Shown one piece after another: positions 19,448 through 28,961 of a stretch of 64,000 nucleotides of DNA. Source of the DNA: a bacterium (lineage in GTDB: Bacteria > Zixibacteria > MSB-5A5 > GN15 > FEB-12); assembly GCA_016708025.1 (NCBI GenBank), contig JADJGQ010000001.1:1116001-1180000 (forward strand), given 5' to 3'. How positions within the stretch are numbered: the first letter of the stretch is position 1; the number at the start of each line of letters is the position of its first letter. The notes under the pieces were generated by a model. That model was given only the letters and a program-made list of their open reading frames with translations, searched no databases and was not told the origin of the DNA. Made by a program: the position numbers and the translations under genes.

Positions 19448-20584
19448 TTACCAGAAGCGGGCAAGCCGCTTGATCCCTTCGCGAAGTTGTTCGGGGAACG
19501 CGGCGAAGCTGATCCTGAGATATGGTTTGCCCATATCGCCAAAAAGCCCGCCTGGGACGGTTACAACACCGCCTTCATCGCGCAGTTTGAAGCAGAAGGC
19601 CAAGGGGTCGCCAGTCCCCTGCACGGGGAGTTGAGTCCAGTAGTAGAAAGCACCATCGGGTGGCGGAGCATCAACTCCCATGAATTCTTTCAGCGCTGCA
19701 TGGAGAGCTTCCCACCGGCCCTGGACCTCGCGACGAGCTGCAGCATGGATCTCCGCCGAATTCTCAATGAGGGCGATCGCAGCCCGTTGTGCCGGGACCG
19801 AAACTCCGGTCACCATGAAAGAGTGCATGATGCGCATGGCGGCCATGACGGCCGGATCGCCGACTGCCCAACCGACGCGCAACCCGGGAGAGCCCCAGGC
19901 TTTCGAGACTGAGCTGACGACAATCCCGTAATCGGTAACCTCGCGAAGCGAGGGTGGTCGTTCACCAAAATAGAGATCACGGTAGACCTCATCGGAGATC
20001 AGCAGCAGGTCTCGTTGGCGGCAGGCATCGGCAATTGCTTTCAGATCGGCGACGGTGGTTCCGGCTCCGGTCGGGTTTGACGGAAAGTTGATGACGACTG
20101 CTTTGAGACCCGGGATGTCGAGATGCGGGAGGACGGCCTCGGCGGTGAGGCGAAATCGGTTCTTAGGAGAAAGCGAGTAGCGGACAACCTCTCCCCCGGC
20201 CATCCTGGTAATACCGGGATAAGCAACGAAGCCAGGATCGGGAACGAGGACCTTGTCACCGGGGCCGATGTAGGCCTGAAGCATGGCGAACAGAGCTCCC
20301 TGCGACCCACCAGTCATCATGATCTGATCGATAGAGACATTGTAGTACTTGGCGACAGTCTCCCGGAGTTCAGGTATTCCCATATTGTGGCCATAGCCAC
20401 AGACACCCTGGAATTTGGTCAGCGCGATTCGGGCAGCCTCTGGCATGGTCCAGGTAGGCTCGCCAAGTCCGAGCGGTACGGCATCGGGCGGGGCACCCTC
20501 GGAAAGCATACGAACCGGTGACGGACGCATCCCCTGAAGTCTGGCGGCAGTCTGCATATATCTAATCCTATTCTCGAAGTTCAC
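19448..20584 (-). CDS. Class I/II PLP-dependent aminotransferase (aspartate aminotransferase-like)
   Basis: A 378-residue fold-type I enzyme that would transfer an amino group between an amino acid and a 2-oxo acid using pyridoxal phosphate. Visible motifs are TGGSQGALFAMLQAY near residue 90 (phosphate-binding region), FPSNPTGAGT near residue 165, LISDEVYRD near 195, and SVSKAWGSPGLRVGW near 230 containing the PLP-binding lysine. The conserved C-terminal substrate arginine is probably the one in YLRISFA. Length is typical. It is monocistronic, between a bidirectional terminator and the terminator of the PKD gene. Exact substrate not resolvable among aspartate, alanine or aromatic subgroups. 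Confidence 0.9.
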   Translation of the reverse strand: MNFENRIRYMQTAARLQGMRPSPVRMLSEGAPPDAVPLGLGEPTWTMPEAARIALTKFQGVCGYGHNMGIPELRETVAKYYNVSIDQIMMTGGSQGALFAMLQAYIGPGDKVLVPDPGFVAYPGITRMAGGEVVRYSLSPKNRFRLTAEAVLPHLDIPGLKAVVINFPSNPTGAGTTVADLKAIADACRQRDLLLISDEVYRDLYFGERPPSLREVTDYGIVVSSVSKAWGSPGLRVGWAVGDPAVMAAMRIMHSFMVTGVSVPAQRAAIALIENSAEIHAAARREVQGRWEALHAALKEFMGVDAPPPDGAFYYWTQLPVQGTGDPLAFCFKLRDEGGVVTVPGGLFGDMGKPYLRISFAAFPEQLREGIKRLARFW

Positions 20585-20640
20585 GGCGTTTGCATTCAGG
20601 CGGACAGTCTACTCGCCATCGACGAGTGGGTCAAGGAAAA

Positions 20641-20676
20641 ACAAAAACCGGCTGTCGGGTAAACTCGACAACCGGT
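20641..20676 (-). terminator. Terminator of the PKD lipoprotein gene
   Basis: Stem ACCGG-TGTCG / CGACA-CCGGT with one internal mismatch. On the minus strand it is followed by a T-rich run, about 28 bases after the stop at 20704. Confidence 0.75.
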
Positions 20677-20703
20677 CAAAAAGTCATTCAAATATGGTTC
20701 GGG

Positions 20704-23700
20704 CTATTCTTTGCGCATTGGCTCGATCGGACTCAGCTTTGTACCGTTCTGGATAGATTTTGGAGTCGGGTTGGCACTGCCCGTACCTTCGATTCCGAGC
20801 ACGGAAATGTAATCGATCATCTCAAGGGTGTCACTTCCACCGGGGCCTGTGACGATCAGTCGGACGGTGTAGAGTCCCGGATTCAGGTACTGATGGATTG
20901 GTTCTTTTTCGATTGAGCTGTTGCCATCGCCGAAATCCCAAACAAAGCTGTCAATGGTCCCTGTTGACTGATTGCCAAAAGTAACCTCGAGCGGTACGGT
21001 GCCTGACGTGGTGTTAGCAGAGAAAGCGGCGACCGGCGGTGGTTCATTGACCACGATGTAATCTGTGCGGCGCAGTGAATCAAGGCCGACCACTCCGACG
21101 ACAACCAGCGTGACGCTATAGGTGCCAGGAGTGACGTATTGGTGTGTCGGCGACGAAAGAATTGAAGTCGCGCCGTCACCAAAGTTCCAGAAATGGGTCA
21201 GGATCACACCTGTCGAGAGATCGTTGAATTGGACATCCAAAGGTGCAATGCCGGACAACGGCGTGGCATCAAAATTGGCGATCGGGCCGGGTTCTTCGGC
21301 GGAGATCAGATCAACGCGTGTGAGGGTATCGGATCCTCCCGGACCGGAGACGATCAAACGGACCGTATAACTCCCAACGTTTTGGTAAATATGAACCGGG
21401 TTGGTTTCCTCAGAGAGGTTACCATCGCCAAAATCCCACTCATGTTTGTCGATCTGTCCAGTAGCCAGTGACGTGAAGGTGACCTCCAGCGGTGCCGTAC
21501 CGGTGACCGGATCAGCGGAGAAATCTGCAGTCGGTGGCGGTATGGCAACCGAGATGTAATTGATGCGCTGCATGCTATCAGAACCACCCGGCCCAGTGAC
21601 AGTCAGGCTGACGGTATAAAGTCCTGGTGTGTCATACGAATGCGACGGGCTCTGTTCGGTAGAGACGGCGCCATCACCAAAGTCCCAATCGAAGGATTCG
21701 ATTGTCCCCTGCGACAGATCGCTGAATTGTACGACGAGCGGCGCAACTCCGCTGGTGGGGTTACCTTCGAAGGCGGCGACCGGCGGTGGCGGATTAACAA
21801 CGATATAGGCGGGTCGTGTGAGGGTATCCTCTCCGCCCGGGCCAACGACGATCAGCCGAATATCGTATGTGCCCGGATCGACAAATTCATGCGTTGGGTT
21901 TTCCAGATTCGAAGTGGTACCGTCGCCGAAGCTCCAATGATAGAGATCGATCTCACCGATAGAGTTGTTGGCAAACTGGACTGACAATGGAGCAGTGCCA
22001 AGGGTCAGATCGGCGTCAAAGTCGGCGATTGGTCTGGGCGTCCTGACAGTAACGTAACTCACTCGGGTCAGGGTATCGGCGCCGCCGGGTCCCCTGATGA
22101 TCAGGCGAACATCGTAGATACCGGCAACTGTGTACTGGTGTGAGGGTGAAAGTTCAAGCGAAGTAGCGCCATCGCCAAAGTTCCACTCATAGGAGTCGAA
22201 TGTCCCCTGCGACAGGTTGGTGAAGGCGACGGTCAAGGGAGCATCGCCGTCAGTTGGACTTCCAGTGAAGTCGGCAGTTGGGACTGGCGGAAGTGCCTCG
22301 ATGTATCCCGGCTTGATGATCGTATCTGTCCCCCCCGGTCCAGTGACGATCAAGCGGACATCGTAAAGACCCGGATTAGTGAATGTAATCGATGGAATCC
22401 TGAGGGCCGAGGTAATCGTGGTGCCGAAGCGCCAATTCCAAGAATCAATTATACCAGTCGATTGGTCGGTGAAGCGAACGGTCAGCGGGATATTCCCGCG
22501 GGTAACATCGGAGGTGAACTCGGCAGTCGGGGTGATCGCATTGGCCGTAATATAGTCCGAACGGAGCAGAGTATCTGCGCCGCCGGGACCAGAGACGATC
22601 AAGCGGACATCATAGAGACCGTGGGCGGTATATGAATGCGAAGGGCTAGCTGCGGTGGAGGTCCCGCCATCGCCAAATTCCCAAGCATATGAAGTTATCT
22701 GGCCGGTAGAACTATTAGTGAAGTTTACGGCAAAGGGGACTGTCCCCTGTGTCGGTGCACCAGTAAAGCCGGCAACAGGAGGTGGGTATACGGCATTGAT
22801 GTAGTTTTCGCGCGTTAATGTGTCGGCACCACCGGGACCATTGGCGATGAGTCGAACGGTGAAGCGGCCGGCAGTTGTGTAGCTGTGTGTCGGATTAGCC
22901 GAAGTTGAGGTGCCGCCATCGCCAAACGACCATTCATATGAACTGATCTGGCCGGATGAGTTGTTGGTGAAGATAACATCGAACGGTATCTGACCATTAG
23001 TTGGCAGACCAGTGAATGCGGCAATTGGTGCAGGCCAGGTTGCCGTGATCAGATTCGCGCGGAGCAAAGTGTCAACTCCACCGGGGCCGGTTGTGATCAG
23101 CCGGACGGAGAATGTGCCGCTGGTTGTGTATTGATGAGTTGGGCTGGTTTCGGTCGAAGTGCCGCCATCACCAAAGCTCCAGAGATAGCCAGTGATATCA
23201 CCAGTGGAAAGGTTGCTGAAGTTGACGGTCAGCGGGACCAGGCCGAATGTCGGATTAGCACTGAAATCTGCGACTGGCGGAGCGGACTGCACAACAATGT
23301 AGTTGGTGCGCTGTGTAGTATCTGCGCCGCCCGGTCCAGTGACGATCAGCCTGACAGAGTACTGCCCCGCGGCGGTATACTGGTGGCTCGGGTTGGCCGA
23401 TGTTGATGTTGCGTTGTCGCCGAAATTCCAGTCATACGAACTGATCGTGCCGGCCGAATTATTGGTGAACTGGACGGTCATCGGCGCGATACCATTGGTC
23501 GGCGCACCGGTGAATGCGGCGATCGGCGGGCCAGCAGAGACGGCGATATAATCGTCGATCGTATTGGTGTCCGTGCCACCCGGTCCAATGGCAATCAGCG
23601 TCACTGAGTAGAGTCCTGGATTCTCGTAAGAGTGGCTGGGATTGCGAACATCAGAGCTATCACCATCGCCGAAGTACCATTTGTAAGCGGTAATGGATCC

Positions 23701-24408
23701 GGTGGATTGATTGGTGAAGCTGACCACGAGCGGTGGTTGGCCGGTGGTAGGGGTAGCGTCGAAAAGCGCGGTCGGCGGCGGCACAAGTGCAGTGATATAA
23801 TCGGTGCGTGTGAGTGTGTCGGCTCCGCCGGGTCCATCGACAATCAGTCGAACTGTATAGACGCCCGGAACCGGATAGTCGTGAGACGGAGAAGATTCGG
23901 GAGATGTGGCGCCATCGCCAAACGACCATTCATAGTTGCTGATCGTGCCAGTGGATTGATTGGAGAACTGCACGGTGAGAGGAGCATTGCCGGTTAACGG
24001 ATCGCCAACAAACCCGGCAATCGGTGCGGCGACATGTGCGGAGTCATCAACCCTGATCAATCCCGAACGGGATGTACTGTCGCGGACCTCTCCGCGTGAG
24101 ACCACGAGGGTGACATCGTAGACGCCTTCGCTATTGTACTGATGGGATGGATGCTGCTGAAACGAGGTCTGGCCATCGCCAAACCGCCAGAACCAGAAAT
24201 CCGGGTTTCCGGAAGAAGAGTCAGTGAAGAGGATTGTCAGCGGAGGAGCGCCGGAGGTATCGCTGACACCAAAGTGCGCCCCGACCGGGATTGGCGGCGT
24301 GCTGTTTTCCGGTTCTACCGACTTTTTGGCGCAGGTAACCAACAGGATGGCTGCAACCAAACATACAAAAGCGGTAGCAAACTTCACTTTATCTGTTGAA
24401 ACGAACAT
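20704..24408 (-). CDS. Surface lipoprotein of 14 tandem PKD domains
   Basis: A 1234-residue protein made almost entirely of PKD (polycystic kidney disease) immunoglobulin-like domains. A lipoprotein signal ends at the lipobox VTCAKK near residue 26. About 14 repeats of roughly 80-85 residues follow, each with the hallmark W-x-FGDG core and a spacer such as VRLIVTGPGGADTLTR. Repeat 8 is degenerate (WRFGTTITS replaces FGDG). No catalytic domain, sorting signal or dockerin-like end is present; the C-terminus is a short basic tail. Likely a flexible stalk or adhesin at the cell surface. The near-identity of the repeats implies recent internal duplication. Confidence 0.9.
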   Translation of the reverse strand: MFVSTDKVKFATAFVCLVAAILLVTCAKKSVEPENSTPPIPVGAHFGVSDTSGAPPLTILFTDSSSGNPDFWFWRFGDGQTSFQQHPSHQYNSEGVYDVTLVVSRGEVRDSTSRSGLIRVDDSAHVAAPIAGFVGDPLTGNAPLTVQFSNQSTGTISNYEWSFGDGATSPESSPSHDYPVPGVYTVRLIVDGPGGADTLTRTDYITALVPPPTALFDATPTTGQPPLVVSFTNQSTGSITAYKWYFGDGDSSDVRNPSHSYENPGLYSVTLIAIGPGGTDTNTIDDYIAVSAGPPIAAFTGAPTNGIAPMTVQFTNNSAGTISSYDWNFGDNATSTSANPSHQYTAAGQYSVRLIVTGPGGADTTQRTNYIVVQSAPPVADFSANPTFGLVPLTVNFSNLSTGDITGYLWSFGDGGTSTETSPTHQYTTSGTFSVRLITTGPGGVDTLLRANLITATWPAPIAAFTGLPTNGQIPFDVIFTNNSSGQISSYEWSFGDGGTSTSANPTHSYTTAGRFTVRLIANGPGGADTLTRENYINAVYPPPVAGFTGAPTQGTVPFAVNFTNSSTGQITSYAWEFGDGGTSTAASPSHSYTAHGLYDVRLIVSGPGGADTLLRSDYITANAITPTAEFTSDVTRGNIPLTVRFTDQSTGIIDSWNWRFGTTITSALRIPSITFTNPGLYDVRLIVTGPGGTDTIIKPGYIEALPPVPTADFTGSPTDGDAPLTVAFTNLSQGTFDSYEWNFGDGATSLELSPSHQYTVAGIYDVRLIIRGPGGADTLTRVSYVTVRTPRPIADFDADLTLGTAPLSVQFANNSIGEIDLYHWSFGDGTTSNLENPTHEFVDPGTYDIRLIVVGPGGEDTLTRPAYIVVNPPPPVAAFEGNPTSGVAPLVVQFSDLSQGTIESFDWDFGDGAVSTEQSPSHSYDTPGLYTVSLTVTGPGGSDSMQRINYISVAIPPPTADFSADPVTGTAPLEVTFTSLATGQIDKHEWDFGDGNLSEETNPVHIYQNVGSYTVRLIVSGPGGSDTLTRVDLISAEEPGPIANFDATPLSGIAPLDVQFNDLSTGVILTHFWNFGDGATSILSSPTHQYVTPGTYSVTLVVVGVVGLDSLRRTDYIVVNEPPPVAAFSANTTSGTVPLEVTFGNQSTGTIDSFVWDFGDGNSSIEKEPIHQYLNPGLYTVRLIVTGPGGSDTLEMIDYISVLGIEGTGSANPTPKSIQNGTKLSPIEPMRKE

Positions 24409-24683
24409 GGTCTAAGGTACTCCCTGGCAAGTCGCAGGGCGGGTCGCAGTACACGGATCCGAATCTATCTCGCTCAGAACAGCTTACTTCCATGCAGGCG
24501 CGTCCGCCGAGTCAGGAAGTAATATAGAGCCCAATGGTCCTATTCAGCAACAGGGATGCCAAAAGGAGACTCGATTTCTACACGAATGATTGCGGGACAA
24601 CTCGTTAGCGTAGCGAAGGAAGAGGGCGTTACAGTGGAACTCTCCTTGTAGAATCGCGGTTTGACCGTATATTGGTACCCGCT

Positions 24684-25678
24684 ATGACTATGCCAGAGAA
24701 TCGCTTCGGCTTTTGGGGGCATCTCCCCCGCCCTATCTTCGTCCTCGCTCCGATGGCGGATGTAACGGATGCTGCCTTTCGGCGGATCATTGCCCGATAC
24801 GGCAAGCCGGATGTGTTCGTGACCGAGTTTGTCTCTGTGGATGGGCTCTGTTCGGCAGGTCGGCCAGCGTTGCTCAAATCGCTGATGTTTCACGAGTCGG
24901 AGCGGCCGATCATCGCGCAGTTTTTCGGAGATGATCCTGAGCTGTTTTTTCAGTGTGCCGAGCTGGCGCAGGAACTCGGTTCGACGGCATTGACATCAAT
25001 ATGGGTTGTCCGGTCAAGACGGTGACCAAAACTGGCTGTGGAGCGGCACTGATCAAGTACCCGGACATTGCCAAAGAAGTTATTCTCGCGACCAAGCGCG
25101 GGGCGGGGAGGTTGCCGGTATCAGTCAAGACGCGAATCGGCTGGAATCGCGAGGTCATTCAGGAATGGCTTCCGCACGTATTGGAAGCGGAGCCGGCTGT
25201 GCTGACGCTACACCTTCGGACAGCGAAAGAGATGTCGTTGGTGCCGGCGCATTGGGAATTGATGCATAAGGCAGTCGATCTGGTACGACAGACTGACACG
25301 ATCCTATTGGGGAATGGGGATGTCAAAGATCTGGAGCATGCGAAGCAATTGGCAGAGCAGACGGGGATCGACGGGATCATGCTGGGGCGCGCAGTGTTTG
25401 GGAATCCATGGTTGTTCAATCGCGAGGTACGGATAGAGGAACTTCCGCTGGAAGAGCGGTTCCGGGTGATGATCGAACATTCGCGGCTCTACGAAGAGAT
25501 CTTCGCGGGGAAGAAGAACTTTGCGGTAATGCAGAAGCATATTCGGGCCTATATCACCGGCTTCAATGGAGCAAAAGAGATCAGGAAGAGCCTGGAGAAC
25601 ATGCGGAACACGGATGATCTGGAGCAGATCATAGAGTCGTATTTCAACGGAACATTACTGCCGATTGACACGGAGTGA
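24684..25678 (+). CDS. dusB: tRNA-dihydrouridine synthase, split by a one-base frameshift
   Basis: An FMN-dependent enzyme that reduces uridines of tRNA to dihydrouridine. The first frame carries VLAPMADVTDAAFRRI and FVSVDGLC and then derails after AELAQELG. The second frame resumes exactly with FDGIDINMGCPVKTVTK and continues through VSVKTRIGW, LLGNGDVKD and GIMLGRAVFGNPWLF to the stop. Adding one base between 24979 and 24980 gives a single protein of about 331 residues, normal for the family. Start chosen at the ATG at 24684; a TTG lies 12 bases upstream. The family is clear, the DusB subgroup less so. The indel is most simply a consensus error. Confidence 0.85.
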
Positions 25679-25700
25679 TGGTGAGAAGTTTTGGGAAAAC

Positions 25701-25727
25701 AAAAAGCCGGCATAAATGCCGGCTTTT
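25701..25727. terminator. Bidirectional terminator
   Basis: Stem AAAAAGCCGGCA / TGCCGGCTTTTT with a TAAA loop and flanking A and T runs, between the convergent dihydrouridine synthase and transporter genes. Confidence 0.88.
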
Positions 25728-25747
25728 TTGATGGATTGGCGAGACAG

Positions 25748-27241
25748 CTATATTTCAGGTGATTCGTGCTTCTTGACCCAAATCGCAAACAGCACCATAC
25801 CGATCGCTGAAGCAATTCCGACCAGTGCGAACGAGTACCACAGTTCATAGGGTTGGTATTTGTCCCACAACACCTGGGTCGCGGCACGGGCATCCAATCC
25901 GCTGACTTCCTGCAGTTTTTGGAAAGCGATAGTTCGTTCGACATCCATCATCTGGTACTTTTCTGCGAGGTAGCTGATGGCGAGATTGGCTTTGTCGCCC
26001 ATCTTGTCATAGACTGAGCCGGCGACATAGGAACCGATAAACCACCCAATCGCATTCGGGATATTTGCATATCCCATGAAGAGCCCCTTTTGTCCTTCGG
26101 GGGCAATGACGCCGAGATAGTCCTGCATTTTAGGCGAAGCCAACATCTCACCGACAGAGAAAACCAGAATCCCCAGCATGCAAAGCGCTCCGGATTGGGT
26201 GAATCCTGCAAAAACGAGACCCAGGGATCCCACCACGATGCCAGCGGTAATGGAAGTAACGCGACGCATTCTGTTGACCCACCAGGAGACCAATACGACG
26301 GTCAAGATGATCAAGCCTGAGTTGAAATTGATCATCCACTCCTGCGAAAGTTGAGGAGGGCGATCTGAATTGAGATCGAGCATGAAGTTGGGGAGGTTTA
26401 AGGCGTTCACCAGGTTGGTACTGTCGACCCAATCGACAATAAAATTGGGAAGCATGTCAAAAAGTTGGTTGAACATTAGCCAGAAGCCTGACATGATAAA
26501 AACAAAGACAGTCAAGCGCGTCAATAGGATGCCGTCATCTTTGATCTGGATCAGGTTTTTAGCGGTCAGTTTGGCCAGTTTCCAGACACCGCCGGTCTGT
26601 TCGCCACCTGCATGAACCTCTTTGTAGGTGAAGAGCATGAGGAAATTGAGCGAGACGATTACCGCACACCCATAGAAAACTGCGGGCCAGGACCAGCCAT
26701 AGAGGAAGTGTGCAAGCGGCGGTCCAAGAAACCCTCCGACATTAACCAGCATGTAAAACATCCCCCACCCTACGGAGCTATTCTTGGTGTCAAGAGATTG
26801 GCACATCGTCCCCTGAACACCCGGTTTGAAAGTAGCGGTGCCGGTGGCGAGAATCAAACACCCGGCCATAAATGGCCAGAACTCGCGCTGCGTCGCCATC
26901 AGGAGATATCCGATTATTTTGATTGCCACCGAAAAGGCGATTGTTTTTTTGTATCCGTAACGGTCAGCAATACCACCCGTGAAAACCGGGACGAGCGACT
27001 GCACCAATGCCCACCAACCGAAAATAATCCCCTTGTCAGTCTGGGAGAAATGGAGTCCGCCGATTTCGTCAGCCTGGGCGATGTAGATAGGGATCACCAC
27101 ACGGACGCCATAGTAGGCAAGGCGTTCAAACATCTCCATGATGTTGACCATCCAGAACGGTCGTGGAAGGTGAAGGAGTTGGGTGAATAGCGTTTCTTTG
27201 GGAGGGTCAGTCAGGACAGTACCGGTTGTACGTTCAGCCAT
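25748..27241 (-). CDS. POT/PTR-type MFS transporter (proton-coupled peptide transporter-like)
   Basis: Inner-membrane protein of 497 residues with about 12 or more hydrophobic helices. The N-terminus has NIMEMFERLAYYGVR, matching the ExxERxxYY proton-coupling motif of proton-dependent oligopeptide transporters. A GGIADRYGYKKTI loop between helices 2 and 3 is the MFS signature. Expected role is di- or tripeptide uptake, but related bacterial proteins take other substrates. It is monocistronic and divergent from the DUF5666-like gene. Confidence 0.82.
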   Translation of the reverse strand: MAERTTGTVLTDPPKETLFTQLLHLPRPFWMVNIMEMFERLAYYGVRVVIPIYIAQADEIGGLHFSQTDKGIIFGWWALVQSLVPVFTGGIADRYGYKKTIAFSVAIKIIGYLLMATQREFWPFMAGCLILATGTATFKPGVQGTMCQSLDTKNSSVGWGMFYMLVNVGGFLGPPLAHFLYGWSWPAVFYGCAVIVSLNFLMLFTYKEVHAGGEQTGGVWKLAKLTAKNLIQIKDDGILLTRLTVFVFIMSGFWLMFNQLFDMLPNFIVDWVDSTNLVNALNLPNFMLDLNSDRPPQLSQEWMINFNSGLIILTVVLVSWWVNRMRRVTSITAGIVVGSLGLVFAGFTQSGALCMLGILVFSVGEMLASPKMQDYLGVIAPEGQKGLFMGYANIPNAIGWFIGSYVAGSVYDKMGDKANLAISYLAEKYQMMDVERTIAFQKLQEVSGLDARAATQVLWDKYQPYELWYSFALVGIASAIGMVLFAIWVKKHESPEI

Positions 27242-27311
27242 CGCATCATTCCTGTGGTTAAGGCGAAAGGGACAAAGAACAGCATGGGCGCGGCGATGTC
27301 AACGAGAAACT

Positions 27312-27369
27312 GTTATCGGACAGAGAATTGAGGAGCGATAACGGATATCCTGCCCCATGCTCCATGGGG
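27312..27369. promoter_or_regulatory. Inverted repeat and adjacent palindrome in a divergent promoter region
   Basis: GTTATCG at 27312-27318 and its complement CGATAAC at 27336-27342 form a 7-bp inverted repeat with 17 bases between the arms. Just downstream, CCCCATG (27353-27359) and CATGGGG (27363-27369) form a perfect 7-bp hairpin with a 3-base loop. Both lie between the transporter gene and the lipoprotein gene at 27491. Arm length and spacing could fit a dimeric regulator, but no regulator is known. Confidence 0.35.
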
Positions 27370-27490
27370 TCCCCACACTTGCTATACAGAAAAAAGGGGA
27401 TCGATGGCGTACGAAGAGTGCGTGGGTCCACTCTGTTGCCCAAACAGAATGAACATTCAACCGGGTAACACCCCCTTTCAGGAGGTTTTC

Positions 27491-28705
27491 ATGAATCGCA
27501 AAGGATTGAGCTTAACAGGTATCGTGGCAACAGCAGGATTGTTGCTGGGAATGGTCGGCTGTTCCGACAACCCTGTGGCTCCCATGAAGACTTCGGTACA
27601 GTCCGGGCAACGCGACTTTACCGAAAATCAGGTTCGCGGGCAGGTCGAGATTTACGGCCGAGTCGCGACGACAAATACTACAACCAACTCCTTGACCGTT
27701 ACCGGTCACTCCTATGATGTCCAGGTTCCTTCGGGCGCTGAACTGGTCTTCAAAGATGGCGGATCGGAGACGCCGATCGAATTCAGTCAGATCGCCGTTG
27801 GTGATTCGATTGAAGTTCGCGGCAATGGGTCGGGAAATGTTTTGACGGCCGACCGCGTTCGGATCCGTCCAAACGACAATGCGAATACTGAGCTGGAGTT
27901 TGGCGGACGGATCGAGTTTGTGGACACCGTTACCAACCAGATCAAGCTGGTCAATGATGCGCGCATGATCTTCGCGGCGCCGTTCGCGGAATTGGTGCAG
28001 AGAAATGAAGATGCGGAGACGTTCATTACGCTTGGCGCGATCCGTGTTGGCGATTCTGTTGAAATCAAAGGGAATTCACAAACCGATGGCTCCATCCTTG
28101 CCTCACGTGTTCGCGTACGCATGGATCAGATGTCCGGTGGCGACGATTTCCGGGCCGAGATCGAGTTCAAAACCACTATTCTCAGTGTTGACTATGCCAA
28201 CGGAACTCTCCTGACCGCATTTTGCTGGCAGGTTGTGACCGACTCCATGACCTTCATCTTTGGTTCTTCGGAGTCGGAAGATATCGGATCTACTGGGGCG
28301 GCCGCACGTCGGGGGCATGATGACAATCCTATCGATTCAACGCGTACTCGCCTGACCCTTGCTGATCTCAAGGTCGGCGATACGATAGAGGTCTGGGGGA
28401 ATCACCTCCCGAACGGCGCCATCTACGCGGTGGCGATCGAGGTCGAGGACTCTCCCTCCAACCCGCGTATGGAAGTTGAGTTCACTGATATCCTGGCCTC
28501 GGTGGACGCTTCGAGCCGAATCGTTACGTTTGTCGGTGAGGACCGGATGGGAACCGTTGACTGGATGGCTGATCTTTCCGGACTCAACAATGAGCCGCTC
28601 CAACTGGAGAACTTCGCGGCGGGTATGCGTGTCGAAGTTAAGGGATTTGTCAGCGATGGGCAGTTGAATATCGTGCGAATGCACCGCGAAGATTCCAGTA
28701 TGTAA
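27491..28705 (+). CDS. Lipoprotein with repeated DUF5666-like beta-barrel domains
   Basis: A 404-residue exported lipoprotein of unknown function. The start at 27491 is set by a consensus AGGAGG immediately upstream and by the lipoprotein signal MNRKGLSLTGIVATAGLLLG ending MVGC. The mature protein has about four repeats resembling DUF5666, each built from a strand-rich segment followed by VGDSIEVRGN- or VGDTIEVWGN-type turns and a short ADRVRIR or ASRVRVR end. This looks like an OB-fold-like small barrel. It sits about 250 bases upstream of the ECF sigma gene on the same strand. A functional link to that module is possible but not shown. Confidence 0.75.
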   Translation: MNRKGLSLTGIVATAGLLLGMVGCSDNPVAPMKTSVQSGQRDFTENQVRGQVEIYGRVATTNTTTNSLTVTGHSYDVQVPSGAELVFKDGGSETPIEFSQIAVGDSIEVRGNGSGNVLTADRVRIRPNDNANTELEFGGRIEFVDTVTNQIKLVNDARMIFAAPFAELVQRNEDAETFITLGAIRVGDSVEIKGNSQTDGSILASRVRVRMDQMSGGDDFRAEIEFKTTILSVDYANGTLLTAFCWQVVTDSMTFIFGSSESEDIGSTGAAARRGHDDNPIDSTRTRLTLADLKVGDTIEVWGNHLPNGAIYAVAIEVEDSPSNPRMEVEFTDILASVDASSRIVTFVGEDRMGTVDWMADLSGLNNEPLQLENFAAGMRVEVKGFVSDGQLNIVRMHREDSSM

Positions 28706-28751
28706 GACAAAGTACGAACCGTCGGCTGAAAAGTCGGCGGCGTGAGGACCG

Positions 28752-28792
28752 AGCCACGGCCGGCGATAGTGAGGTGTCGCCGGTCTGTGGCT
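28752..28792 (+). terminator. Strong hairpin, possible terminator or attenuator
   Basis: Two nested stems, AGCCAC / GTGGCT outside and CCGGCGA / TCGCCGG inside. The T-tract afterwards is weak (CTTTCG), so termination may be partial. It lies between the DUF5666-like gene and the ECF sigma gene. Confidence 0.45.
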
Positions 28793-28961
28793 TTCGTCCA
28801 GACCAGTACAGGATCTAAATGTCGATAGAATTGCCCGAGGGGCTCAAATCTGCTTGCGAAAGGACAATCGGCCTGATATGTTTCCGCAGGAACGAGATAA
28901 CTTCCACCACAACAGAAACTTACATGACCCACACTCGGCCAAACCGACCGTCGATACTCGT

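Noticed and set aside
20704..24408. Regularly spaced repeats that could look like a CRISPR array
   Set aside because: The period is about 250 bases, the repeats are coding and diverged, and they translate to PKD domains. No cas genes are present.
24960..25010. Programmed frameshift in the dihydrouridine synthase gene
   Set aside because: No slippery heptamer or downstream pseudoknot was seen, and this enzyme family is not known to use recoding.
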